Shown piece by piece: positions 28,698-37,489 of a stretch of DNA of 64,000 nt. The position numbers and the translations under genes are program-made. How positions within the stretch are numbered: the first letter of the stretch is position 1; each line of letters opens with the position of its first letter. The DNA comes from Terriglobia bacterium (GTDB taxonomy: Bacteria; Acidobacteriota; Terriglobia; JAIQFV01): assembly GCA_020072965.1 (NCBI GenBank), contig JAIQFY010000014.1:22007-86006 (forward strand). The letters are read 5' to 3'. The notes beneath the pieces are model-generated. The model had not been told where the DNA came from and did not search any database. It saw nothing but the letters and a program-made list of their open reading frames with translations.

Positions 28698-28712
28698 GAT
28701 ATCTATGACTCG

Positions 28713-29792
28713 TTAAGGACTGGGATGTTTTAGTTTCTGCCGGACGCGATCCAGGGCAGACTGCGATTCTTTGCTGGGAGCCAGCGTGTTTGCCTGACGA
28801 TAGGCGGCCTCGGCGGCCTCCAGTTTATTTTGCTTTTCGAGAACAAACCCCAGGATGGAAAAGAGGGAGGGTTCCTGGGTCATGCTTTGAGCCGCTTTGG
28901 TCAGCGCGGCCTCGGCTTCCGGAAGTTGTGAATTGAAGGCGTAAGCCTGTCCCAGATCAAATTGCACCGCCGGCGCCTCGGGCTGAAGGTCGGCCGCCCG
29001 TTTGAGAAACGAGACGGCTTCAGGATAACGCTTCAGGGCCAGGGCGGATCGTCCGGCCAGCGACAGCGCTTCCGGGCTGGCGGGTTGTTTGTCGACCGAC
29101 TTCTGTGCCAGGTGTAACGCTTCTGTAAATCCCTTGCTCTTTTCCCGTGCCTCAGTCTGGGAAACCGCCTTGGCAAAATAGGTCTGAGCAAGATACAACG
29201 CTGCCTGCAGGTCCCCGGGATTGAGCGTCGTGGCGGACTTCAGCGCCGCAATCGCTTCGTCGTACTTCTGGAGATGATAATACGCAATGCCCAGTTGCGC
29301 CTGCACCGTCGCATTGCGGGGATTGGAATCCGCGGTGGCCTTGAGTTCCGGGAGCGCCTGGGCATAATCCTGCTGGTTAAACAAGGCTGCGGCGCGCAAT
29401 GATCTCAGCTTCTCGAGATCGGACGCTTCGGTCGCATTCGACGTCGCCGTCGCAATCGCAGCACTGAGTTCGGTATATTTCTGCGCATCAAAATAGGCCT
29501 GCGCCAACGCCAGCGAGATCTGGAAATTTTTCCCATCGAGAGTGGAGGCCTTCTTCAGGGATTCGATCGCTTTGTCATAGTTCTTCAGCCGCGCATAGCA
29601 CAATCCCACGATGTAGTGGCCCTGAACATAATTTGGATCGGCGCGCAATTCCTCCTCGTATTCCTTGATGGCCTGCTCATATTTCCCCTGGGCAAAAAAA
29701 CTGGCGCCTTTGATGAAATCGGCGTGTCCAAGGGCAGGAAACGCAAGCAGACAGAGGCCGAGGACTGGAAGGAACAGGCGGATCTTCATCAC
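28713..29792 (-). CDS. Secreted tetratricopeptide-repeat protein
   Basis: The 359-residue protein has a signal peptide (FLPVLGLCLLAFPALGHA, about residues 6-23). About nine TPR units follow, recognisable from repeated A-x3-Y-x3-G/A-Y/L-A-P words such as GKYEQAIKEYEEELRADPN and KYDEAIAALKSATTLNPG. It should be a periplasmic scaffold; no catalytic domain is seen. It lies on the same strand as the two-component system upstream and pta downstream. Confidence 0.85.
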   Translation of the reverse strand: MMKIRLFLPVLGLCLLAFPALGHADFIKGASFFAQGKYEQAIKEYEEELRADPNYVQGHYIVGLCYARLKNYDKAIESLKKASTLDGKNFQISLALAQAYFDAQKYTELSAAIATATSNATEASDLEKLRSLRAAALFNQQDYAQALPELKATADSNPRNATVQAQLGIAYYHLQKYDEAIAALKSATTLNPGDLQAALYLAQTYFAKAVSQTEAREKSKGFTEALHLAQKSVDKQPASPEALSLAGRSALALKRYPEAVSFLKRAADLQPEAPAVQFDLGQAYAFNSQLPEAEAALTKAAQSMTQEPSLFSILGFVLEKQNKLEAAEAAYRQANTLAPSKESQSALDRVRQKLKHPSP

Positions 29793-29849
29793 AGACCCAT
29801 TCTAGGTAATGAAAACCTTGAAATCAAGGAGAGTTCTTTGCGGGGCGGT

Positions 29850-31253
29850 TCAGTTCTCTTTCTTGCGTTTGATTTCGATGGCGAGGCGTTTGATTTTCTG
29901 GTTCAGGGTGGACAGCGGGACGCCCAGTTTTTCTGCCGCGTTGGTTTGGCTCCACCCCGTTTTTTCCAGCGTTTCCAGGATGACATGTCGCTCCACAGAA
30001 TCGAGAATTTCGAAAAGTGTGGCATTTTCCTTGAGCGCTACGCTGCGCAACATCCGTGTCCCGGGGATGCTGGACTCAAAGATTGACTCCGGCAACAGGG
30101 GCACATCGACCGAATCTGAGGTGCTGAGAACTACGGCGCGCTCTACGGCATTTTCCAATTCGCGGACATTGCCGGGCCAGTGGTAGTCCATCAACACCTT
30201 CAGCGCCTCCGACGTGAACTGAACCGGGGCCTTGGCATTGTCCTGGCAGTACTTCTCAATGAAGTGCTCCACCAACAGGGGGATGTCTTCCTTTCGCTCG
30301 CGCAGCGGCGGCAACTGAATACTAATGACGTTGAGCCGATAATAAAGGTCCTCACGAAACTTCCCCTGCGTGACCAGACCCTTGAGGTCTTCATTGGTGG
30401 CCGCGATGATGCGAACATCCACTTTGATGGTGTCGATTCCCCCCAGGTGCATGAACTCGCGTTCCTGGATCACTCGGAGCAACTTGGCCTGGGTCTCCAG
30501 TCCCACCAGACCAATTTCATCGAAAAAAATCGTCCCGGTGTCCGCTACCTCGAACAGCCCCTTCTTGGCCGCGATGGCGCTGGTGAAGGCCCCTCTTTCG
30601 TGGCCGAATAAATTGGATTCAAGCAGGTCAGCCGGCAAGGACCCCGTATTGACGGGGACGAAGGGTCGCTCGGCGCGCGGCGAAATCGAATGGATGGCCT
30701 TGGCGATCAACTCCTTGCCCGTGCCGCTTTCGCCCTGCACGAGGATGGTGGAGCGCGACGGAGCCACCTGCGAGACGAGGTCGAATATCTTCAACATCCG
30801 CTCGCTCTTGCCCACGATGTTGGGGAAGTTGTAGCGCTCCTTGAACGCCCGCTTCAGCTGGAGGTTTTCAATGAAGAGCTGGCGTTGCCGGACGGCGTTT
30901 TCGATGTCGATTAAGAGCTTCTCATTGTCCCAGGGCTTGGTGATGAAATCGTTGGCGCCCGCCTTGATCGCGGCGACCGCGTTCTCCACTGAGCCGAACG
31001 CCGTGATCATGACGACGGCGAGGTTGTGATCCATGGTCCGGATTTCCTTGAGCACCTCCAACCCGTTCTTTCCCGGCATCATGACATCCAGCAGCACGAT
31101 GTCATAGCTCTTCTCCCGAAGCCGCTGCAGGCCCGGATCTCCCGCCTCAGCTTCATCGACCGCGTATCCTTCCGCGGTCAGCAGCACCTGCAGGGATTCG
31201 CGGATTTCCGCTTCGTCGTCAATGACCAGGATGTTCGCTTTTTCGGAAGACAT
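29850..31253 (-). CDS. NtrC-family sigma-54-dependent response regulator
   Basis: The 467-residue regulator has a receiver domain with acidic pocket D12-D13 and phospho-acceptor D56 in VLLDVMMPG, plus K106. The AAA+ domain has Walker A GESGTGKE (174-181) and Walker B FFDEIG (D245-E246), and the C-terminal Fis-type HTH is SQTNAAEKLGVPLSTLNQKI. The sigma-54 contact loop reads GAFTSA (221-226) rather than the usual GAFTGA. The ATG at 31253 gives a standard N-terminus; a GTG at 31274 would add seven residues. It lies 11-32 bp after the histidine kinase gene, its presumed partner. Confidence 0.94.
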   Translation of the reverse strand: MSSEKANILVIDDEAEIRESLQVLLTAEGYAVDEAEAGDPGLQRLREKSYDIVLLDVMMPGKNGLEVLKEIRTMDHNLAVVMITAFGSVENAVAAIKAGANDFITKPWDNEKLLIDIENAVRQRQLFIENLQLKRAFKERYNFPNIVGKSERMLKIFDLVSQVAPSRSTILVQGESGTGKELIAKAIHSISPRAERPFVPVNTGSLPADLLESNLFGHERGAFTSAIAAKKGLFEVADTGTIFFDEIGLVGLETQAKLLRVIQEREFMHLGGIDTIKVDVRIIAATNEDLKGLVTQGKFREDLYYRLNVISIQLPPLRERKEDIPLLVEHFIEKYCQDNAKAPVQFTSEALKVLMDYHWPGNVRELENAVERAVVLSTSDSVDVPLLPESIFESSIPGTRMLRSVALKENATLFEILDSVERHVILETLEKTGWSQTNAAEKLGVPLSTLNQKIKRLAIEIKRKKEN

Positions 31254-31284
31254 ACGATGTGAAGGTGAAGCCACTGCCGGAGGA

Positions 31285-34224
31285 TCAGACGTTGACTGCT
31301 CTCTCTAGGGAAGATTTAGGATGTAGGGCCGGAAACTCAAGGGTGAATCGGGTGCCGTGTCCCGGCTGGCTCTCCACGTCAATTTTCCCTAAATGTTCCT
31401 GGATGATGCCATAGGTGACGGAAAGGCCCAGCCCAGTCCCGCGGCCGGTTTTTGTGGTGAAGAAGGGATCGTAGATTTTTTTCAGATGCTCGGTCGAAAT
31501 GCCCGACCCGGTGTCGGCCACCTCAATGACCACCTCGGAGTTCCGCGTTTGCGTGCTCACCGTCAGGATGCCGCCCTGCCCCATGGCGTCTTTGGCATTG
31601 AGGAACAAATTCAAAAACACCTGCTGGAGCTTGCCCCCATTGGCCTGGATGAAGGGCAATTGCGTATCGAGCTTCCTTTCCACAGCCACCTTCGCCGTCC
31701 GGAACTGATGATCCAGAAGGGAAAGGGTTTCTGTGATGACTTTGTTGCAGTCCACTTCGGCATACTGCGTGCCGCTGGTCCGCGAGAAATTCAACAAAGC
31801 ATTAACAATCTCCGAAGCCCGAAAAGATTGCTTGATGATCTTGTCGACGATCTTCATCTTGGGATCGTCTGTTTTCAACTGCTTCTGGAGCATCTGGGTG
31901 TAACTCGAAATGACCGCCAGGGGCGTATTGACTTCATGCGCCACCCCGGCCGCCAGCAAACCGATCGAGGTCAGCTTCTCAGACTGCATCAGTTGATCCT
32001 CGAGGGAGGCGCGGTCTGTCACGTCATCGAAGAGGATCAACTTCCCTTTAATGCTGTTGTCGCGGCTGATCAGCGGCGTCACGGCGATGTTCACCATGCG
32101 CCACCCGGCCTCCCCGCCATTGGAGTTTCCGTTTCCTCCCGGACTCCCACTGCTCGCGGAAGACCGCAAATTAAAGCGGTAGATGCGCGCAATGGAATCT
32201 TCTCCCCCGGTTGCGCTTCCCAGGGCCGCCGTGGTCACACTACTGTTGTAAACCCGCTGAATGGCCCGAAGCAGGTCCTGCGAAAAAACCTCCTTGAGGG
32301 GACGGCGCAGAGCCTGAGACCTCGGAACGCCATAGAAGCGCTCCATCTGGGAGTTCCAGGATTCGATCCGGTCTTCCAAGTCCGTCGTCAGGATGCCGAC
32401 GTTGATGGACTCCACGATGTTTTCCAGAAAGTCCTTCAGGCGCTGCGCTTCGGTAGCCTCCTGTTCGAGCGATTGATACAACTGCGCGTTTTCAACGGCG
32501 ATCCCGACATAGCCGGCGATGGTCTGCAGCAACTCGAAATCCTCGCTCGAAAGAAAATCGCCCTGTTGGGTCTTGCTGAGGCCGATCACCGCGATAATGG
32601 AGTCCTTCACCACACAAGGGAGGTAATAATTGAGGTCCAACTGCCTCAGCGTGGCGTGCACCTCAGGCTTTTCCTTCAACAGCGACTTGAAGTTTTCGTA
32701 AAAAAGATAACCCCGCCGTAACTCCGGCCGCTCGGGTGACAAAAAACTGAGATTCAAGTTCGAAATATCGCGGATTCCCAATGCCTTCGCAACTTCAAAG
32801 GGCGCCGCGGCGGAATCCTTTCGCAGGAAAATCGCAATCTTGTTCACCAGCAAGGTCTGAGAAATTCGCTCCACCACAGAGTTCAGCATGCGCTCCAGAT
32901 GGACTTCCGAACTCAGCGCGCGACCGAACTCGATCATCGTCGTCCGGTAATCGTAACGCTCCTGGTAAAAGAACTTGTCGAGGCGCACCTGGATCCAGTT
33001 GCGGACGGGGGCAAACAAGAAGGCCGCGACCACCGTCGTCACGACACTCACCACGCGCGTTCCGGCAATCGCGTTGCTGAACATGATGCCGATCGCCGCC
33101 ACCACCGCAAAATAGAGGCCTACAATCATCAAGGTGGCCAGGGTGTAAGCGGCCCCCTGTTTGAAGATGATGTCCACATCCATCAATCGATAACGGATGA
33201 TGGCATATCCGAACGTCAGCGGGATCAGGATCAGCGGAAGAACGGAAAGGTTCATCCCCAGGGTGGGGAGATGTCCTAGAAAATACGGCACCGCATACCC
33301 GATCGAAAAAGGGACCACCGCCGCCACGGCGCCCGGGGTGATCCATTTCATCTGCTGCTTCAACTCGGGCGTATCAGCGCGGCGATAGCTGTCGACCAGG
33401 CTCGCCGTCCCGACCAAAAAATAAATGGCGGAATAGAGAATGTCGATCCGGTCGAGAAGCCACCGCTCGGGCAGAGTAAAACCCGAGGAGAGGAGGGTCC
33501 CTGTCACGAACAGGACTTGAATGCCCAACAGGATCAACGCCGGAGCGTAAAGGAAGCCGAGCATGTACTTCCGCGATTCCAGGACTTTCTTGTATCGGGG
33601 AAAGGACAGGCAGAAGTGCACGAATAAGGGAGGCTGCAGCAGTAAAGCCGCCGAATTAGCCCAGTAGATACACCAATCGAAGAGATTGAGTTTCCCGGTG
33701 TAAGAAAACACGTACAGAACGAATGACGCCACGCAAAAGACATAAAACAACGTCGCCCGCGGGGCTTCCCAGCGCCTGACGAAAATAAAAATTCCGATCA
33801 GGAGATAGAGAAATCCGATGATCTCTAAATAAAACTTCAACGAAATCCGCGTGTCTTGCGGCGCCACAATGACCCGTGAATCGATGGGAACGTCTTCTCG
33901 AATGAGGTGATAATTGGCCTTGCTCCAGGTGCCCAACCGGAATAGCTGCTGGGTCACTTCAATGGCATCCTCCACCTGGTGCCCTTCGATTGAAACCAGG
34001 ATATCTCCCGCCCGGATGCCAGCCTTATCTCCCGGTCCGGCGGGTTCCACGATCCAGGCCTCGACCCCCTTTTCTGAGTCTCTCCAGGAGACCCCATCGT
34101 CCGGCGCAATCCACGCATTCGACTCCGCCCGCTTGATAAAATTGATCACACCAAACACAATCACCGACACGGTGATCAGTGCGATCACAACCGATTTGAA
34201 CGAAAATGGGACAATTCGAGTCAT
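31285..34224 (-). CDS. Membrane histidine kinase with PDZ, multi-TM, GAF and PAS domains
   Basis: The 979-residue kinase begins with a membrane helix, then a periplasmic PDZ-like domain (about residues 44-110: GVEAWIVEPAGPGDKAGIRA, GDILVSIEGHQV). About nine more membrane segments (125-400) follow in a 7TM-histidine-kinase-like arrangement, then a GAF domain (about 430-590) and a PAS domain (about 600-720). The HisKA domain has the phospho-acceptor H763 (AAGVAHEVNTPL). The HATPase domain has the N-box NLFLNAKDAM, DTGSGIS and GTGLGLS. A PDZ domain sensing in the periplasm is unusual for a kinase. It precedes the sigma-54 regulator in the same operon. Confidence 0.93.
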   Translation of the reverse strand: MTRIVPFSFKSVVIALITVSVIVFGVINFIKRAESNAWIAPDDGVSWRDSEKGVEAWIVEPAGPGDKAGIRAGDILVSIEGHQVEDAIEVTQQLFRLGTWSKANYHLIREDVPIDSRVIVAPQDTRISLKFYLEIIGFLYLLIGIFIFVRRWEAPRATLFYVFCVASFVLYVFSYTGKLNLFDWCIYWANSAALLLQPPLFVHFCLSFPRYKKVLESRKYMLGFLYAPALILLGIQVLFVTGTLLSSGFTLPERWLLDRIDILYSAIYFLVGTASLVDSYRRADTPELKQQMKWITPGAVAAVVPFSIGYAVPYFLGHLPTLGMNLSVLPLILIPLTFGYAIIRYRLMDVDIIFKQGAAYTLATLMIVGLYFAVVAAIGIMFSNAIAGTRVVSVVTTVVAAFLFAPVRNWIQVRLDKFFYQERYDYRTTMIEFGRALSSEVHLERMLNSVVERISQTLLVNKIAIFLRKDSAAAPFEVAKALGIRDISNLNLSFLSPERPELRRGYLFYENFKSLLKEKPEVHATLRQLDLNYYLPCVVKDSIIAVIGLSKTQQGDFLSSEDFELLQTIAGYVGIAVENAQLYQSLEQEATEAQRLKDFLENIVESINVGILTTDLEDRIESWNSQMERFYGVPRSQALRRPLKEVFSQDLLRAIQRVYNSSVTTAALGSATGGEDSIARIYRFNLRSSASSGSPGGNGNSNGGEAGWRMVNIAVTPLISRDNSIKGKLILFDDVTDRASLEDQLMQSEKLTSIGLLAAGVAHEVNTPLAVISSYTQMLQKQLKTDDPKMKIVDKIIKQSFRASEIVNALLNFSRTSGTQYAEVDCNKVITETLSLLDHQFRTAKVAVERKLDTQLPFIQANGGKLQQVFLNLFLNAKDAMGQGGILTVSTQTRNSEVVIEVADTGSGISTEHLKKIYDPFFTTKTGRGTGLGLSVTYGIIQEHLGKIDVESQPGHGTRFTLEFPALHPKSSLERAVNV

Positions 34225-34973
34225 GAATTCCTGCTACCTGCAACAGTCAAGCTACACTAGGCGGGGCACATTTGTCAGCTTCGAGTCGTTGTTCCGTGGC
34301 TTGGATCCATATTTAATGAAACGGCAACTCACCAGACCAACGTTTTCTAAAGCCACCCTACTAGGATTCTAAGCAACTCGACTCTCGGCAACTGACGAAC
34401 CACCTATTTGCAAAGCAACTGGGTTGCCACATTTTAGAACATTCCCTGCACCGCTAACAATATGATTTTGGATAGGATATTAATGTCCTCTCCAAGCCAT
34501 CTAGAAATCTACAAATTCTTGAATTTGTCCTATGAAAAACCAAATATCTCTCCCCGAAATCAACTCTCTACTGCGGACGTCCCGAAGGTGCCTTTTCCGC
34601 CCTAATAAAATGGGGTTAAACTGCAGGAGCGATGAGCGGCTCGTTTCCAAAAGCCGCCTTTGGTTTGACGAAATCTTGACAAAATCGTCCGCTGATTTGA
34701 TGTCTGCTTGGAAAGAGAGCCTTGCTTCCATGGGATCATTACCGTTGGCTTTTCGAGCTTCAAATTCTCGATCAAGTCGTAATCCAACCCTAATTCGGAC
34801 AAGCCGGAACCAAAACCATATTTTATTAGGAAACCAGGAAACCGGGGAATCGGTTGTCGATTAAAAGCCCGCCGCAGCGGGATCATCAGGTTCACTTCCG
34901 ATTAAGGGTTCTTAACTTCCCGTATTCCTGACCTCCTAATAATAACTTTTCTTGCCCTTGGTTGTGCCGACTA
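34225..34973. other. AT-richer intergenic region containing MITE copy B
   Basis: Between the divergent ends of the kinase gene start and the end of the 34974-35849 gene there are 750 bp without a credible gene. The region is AT-rich relative to the window, holds short frames of unlikely composition, and includes the MITE-like element at 34825-34940. The kinase operon promoter should lie near 34230-34450. Confidence 0.45.
34825..34940. mobile_element. 116-bp MITE-like repeat, copy B
   Basis: Same length and boundaries as copy A (25658-25773). Terminal inverted repeats are ATTAGGAAACCAGGAA and, as reverse complement of the right end, ATTAGGAGGTCAGGAA. Inner segments GGAAACCGG, TCGATT/TCGATG, AAAAGCCC, GATTAAGGGTT and CGTATTCCTG align with copy A. 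Confidence 0.7.
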
Positions 34974-35849
34974 TCACTTGACGATCGAGAAATCCCAAAC
35001 TGTGGGCGTGTACTGGTTTTGCGCCGGGCTCAATTCGACCAGACAGTACTCGCCTTCAGCGAGCGGTTTCTCCGGAAAAACTTTAAAGACATTCTCCGCA
35101 ATTCGAATCAAAGGGGTGAAAATGTACTCCTGCGATCTCTCCTGGTCACTGCCGGTAATTTGGGAATGAGACACCTCCTTAAGCACGCGCGCCGATTTCG
35201 TGACAATCATCCTGAACAACGACAACTGTCCCCCCCGCTCCTCGGGCAGATAGGCATAAAAGACCGGGGAAGTCGTCGACAATTTCAGATCTGAGCTGGG
35301 GCCATCCAATAGTATGGTGACTTTTTGCTTCATGACCGGCGCCGGCGCGACGACGTTGATGAGGGTACTTTTCCGGTCGGTCTTCTTGCGAGTCCCCACC
35401 TCTGCCAGTTGTACCAGGTTCTTCCCATCCCAAGCGTAGAGCCCGTAGGTCCCGGGGAGACTGACGCCCGGAGCAATTTCCACGTCGCGGGCTGGCCCCG
35501 AGGGCCCTCGGTCTGAATCCTCCGGAGTTTCACGGGATGCCTCGAGTGATTTTCGAGAGGTTTCCTTCGATTCCCGGGCTTCCTTTTCATTTAATTTCCT
35601 GGTCGCTTCCAGGTCCACCAGATTCAAAGGCACCTCTTCCCATTCATTCCGCTCCATGGACTTGAACCGGAGCCGGTCCCCTTTCACCTCGTAGCGCTCT
35701 ACGGTTTCCGTTGTACCATCTTTGAAAACAAGTTTTTGCTGGGAAAATGCCACGGTGGCTGTCAACAACAAGAGCCCCGCTATTGCCAGTCCCATCCGGA
35801 CCTGAAAGCAGGCTGGGGTCGAAAACCTCCTTTTCGTCCCTCTATTCAT
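34974..35849 (-). CDS. Secreted hypothetical protein, about 291 residues
   Basis: The product has a basic N-terminus and a signal peptide with hydrophobic core GLAIAGLLLLTATVAF followed by SQQ. A short beta motif (KLVFKDGTTETVERYEVKGD) resembles the SHD1-like beginning of many secreted Acidobacteria and Planctomycetes proteins. A charged Lys/Glu/Ser-rich linker leads to a C-terminal beta-rich domain (TYGLYAWDGKNLVQL, GEYCLVELSPA). I do not recognise a named family. ATGs at 35849 and 35795 are both possible; the latter has AGG six bases upstream. Frame further upstream runs into a palindromic repeat at 35936-36030 and is not part of the gene. Confidence 0.7.
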   Translation of the reverse strand: MNRGTKRRFSTPACFQVRMGLAIAGLLLLTATVAFSQQKLVFKDGTTETVERYEVKGDRLRFKSMERNEWEEVPLNLVDLEATRKLNEKEARESKETSRKSLEASRETPEDSDRGPSGPARDVEIAPGVSLPGTYGLYAWDGKNLVQLAEVGTRKKTDRKSTLINVVAPAPVMKQKVTILLDGPSSDLKLSTTSPVFYAYLPEERGGQLSLFRMIVTKSARVLKEVSHSQITGSDQERSQEYIFTPLIRIAENVFKVFPEKPLAEGEYCLVELSPAQNQYTPTVWDFSIVK

Positions 35850-35935
35850 ACCTTTCACACCATGGCACGGGGGCCCGACCCGTTCGATGCAAACTGACAA
35901 TTGTCGCTCCATGAAGATTGATTCGCTCGAGTCTT

Positions 35936-36030
35936 GGTAGCCGCCCCGACCCATCGGGGCAGGGTTTTTCCTGCCGGTCGCAAGAGCCCGCCCCGATAGG
36001 TCGGGGCGGCTACCGAACCCAACCACTTCG
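35936..36030 (-). repeat. GGTAGCC palindromic repeat, copy 1
   Basis: GGTAGCCGCCCCGACC at the left pairs with its inverted copy at the right end (36000-36014), with an inner GCCCCGAT stem and a conserved central loop (CTGCCGGTCGCAAG). The flank to 36030 is also shared with copy 2 at 59438-59552, which is in the opposite orientation. The outer and central parts are conserved while the stem sequences differ but stay palindromic. Confidence 0.75.
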
Positions 36031-36077
36031 TCAGATGTTGTCGTCCGTCACTTTAATTTATCATCGTCACCGATAGG

Positions 36078-37328
36078 TCAGGACCGCTCCACCGCGAGTG
36101 CCACTCCCAAGCCACCACTGACGCACAGTGTGGCCAACCCCCGTTTGGCCTGACGCTTTTCCATTTCATGAACCAGCGTGGTCACGATGCGGGCGCCCGT
36201 GGCTCCAATGGGGTGACCCAGCGCAATGGCCCCGCCGTTCACATTCAGTTTTTGATGATCAAAATGCAGTTCGCGATCGCATGCCAGAACCTGAGCGGCG
36301 AACGCTTCATTCAGCTCGATGACTTCAAAATCCTCGAGGCGAAGCCCGGTCTTTTGGAGGAGCTGGCGCACGGCGGGAACGGGACCAATTCCCATCCTGC
36401 GGGGATCGACCCCCACGCTCGTCCAGGCCACGATCCGGCCCAGGGGTTCCATATGATACTGTCTCGCTTTTGCCGCTGACATGAGCACCAGCGCAGCGGC
36501 TCCATCGGTGATCCCTGAGGAATTCCCCGCGGTGATCGTCCCCGATTTCGAGAAAACGGGCGGAAGCTTGCTGAGGTCGTGGATCGACACACCCAGTCGC
36601 GGATGCTCGTCCCGGGTGACCAGCGAAGAGGCCATTCCCCGACCGCCCCATGTACCGCTCACCTCGAGGGGACAAGACTCCGCGGGATGACTTCCGTTGC
36701 GTTCTACCTTCGTGCTCAAATCCACCGGAACAATTTCAGAATCGAAGCGTCCCCCGAGAATCGCCTGCCGGGCTTTCCATTGGCTCTCGAGCGCATAGGC
36801 ATCCTGCTCTTCCCGCGAGATACCGTACTCCCGGGCCAGCAGATCAGCCGTCTCACCCATGATCATCTTCGAAAGCGGACACTGGAACCCGTCCCGATAC
36901 ATCCCATCGACCAGGGCCTGGGTTCCCATTCGCGCGCCCCATCGGGCGTTCTCCAGGTAAAACGGAAGGCGGCTCATGGACTCTGTTCCCCCGGCCACAA
37001 TACACTCCTCGTTGCCGAGGGCAATCTCCTGGGCGCCCAGGAGGATGGATTTCAGACCCGAAGCACATGCCATGTTCACGGTAAACGCCACCCGCTCCTC
37101 CGGAAGGCCGGCGCGCCACAGGATTTGCCGGGCAATGTTCGGGCCACCCCCCGCTTGCCGGGCGCACCCAAAGATCACCTCATCGACCTCGGCCGGATCC
37201 AGGCTGGCGCGTTCGATGACGGCGCGGGTCACGACCGATCCCAAATCAGCGGCCGAAAAGTCTTTCAGGGCCCCCCCGAATTTTCCGATGGGGGTTCGCT
37301 TCGCCGCGATGATGTACACTTCGCGCAT
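36078..37328 (-). CDS. Thiolase family protein (acetyl-CoA acetyltransferase)
   Basis: The 416-residue enzyme condenses two acetyl-CoA or thiolytically cleaves 3-ketoacyl-CoA. It has the nucleophilic C88 in NMACASG, H372 in GHPIGATGAR and C402 in LCVSGGLG, and the internal GNSSGITDGAAA motif. The length is slightly above the usual 390-400. Biosynthetic versus degradative use cannot be decided from sequence; no other fatty-acid oxidation or PHB genes are nearby. It is divergent from the GntR regulator. Confidence 0.94.
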   Translation of the reverse strand: MREVYIIAAKRTPIGKFGGALKDFSAADLGSVVTRAVIERASLDPAEVDEVIFGCARQAGGGPNIARQILWRAGLPEERVAFTVNMACASGLKSILLGAQEIALGNEECIVAGGTESMSRLPFYLENARWGARMGTQALVDGMYRDGFQCPLSKMIMGETADLLAREYGISREEQDAYALESQWKARQAILGGRFDSEIVPVDLSTKVERNGSHPAESCPLEVSGTWGGRGMASSLVTRDEHPRLGVSIHDLSKLPPVFSKSGTITAGNSSGITDGAAALVLMSAAKARQYHMEPLGRIVAWTSVGVDPRRMGIGPVPAVRQLLQKTGLRLEDFEVIELNEAFAAQVLACDRELHFDHQKLNVNGGAIALGHPIGATGARIVTTLVHEMEKRQAKRGLATLCVSGGLGVALAVERS

Positions 37329-37489
37329 CCGGATGCCTCTCCCGTGGGTAATTGCCTTTAAATTATCTCACAATTTTCCCCGCCCGGCTGTGTCCTTGAA
37401 GACCGGGCCTTTCGTTGGACTGAAATTTGTTAGAATGGCACGGTTCCGCAGAAACAGAAGTTGACTTCTCCGACGCCGCGGGTGACGTG

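Noticed and set aside
34532..34864. 110-codon frame near MITE copy B
   Set aside because: It runs into the repeat element and its sequence shows no protein-like features; a competing frame exists on the other strand.
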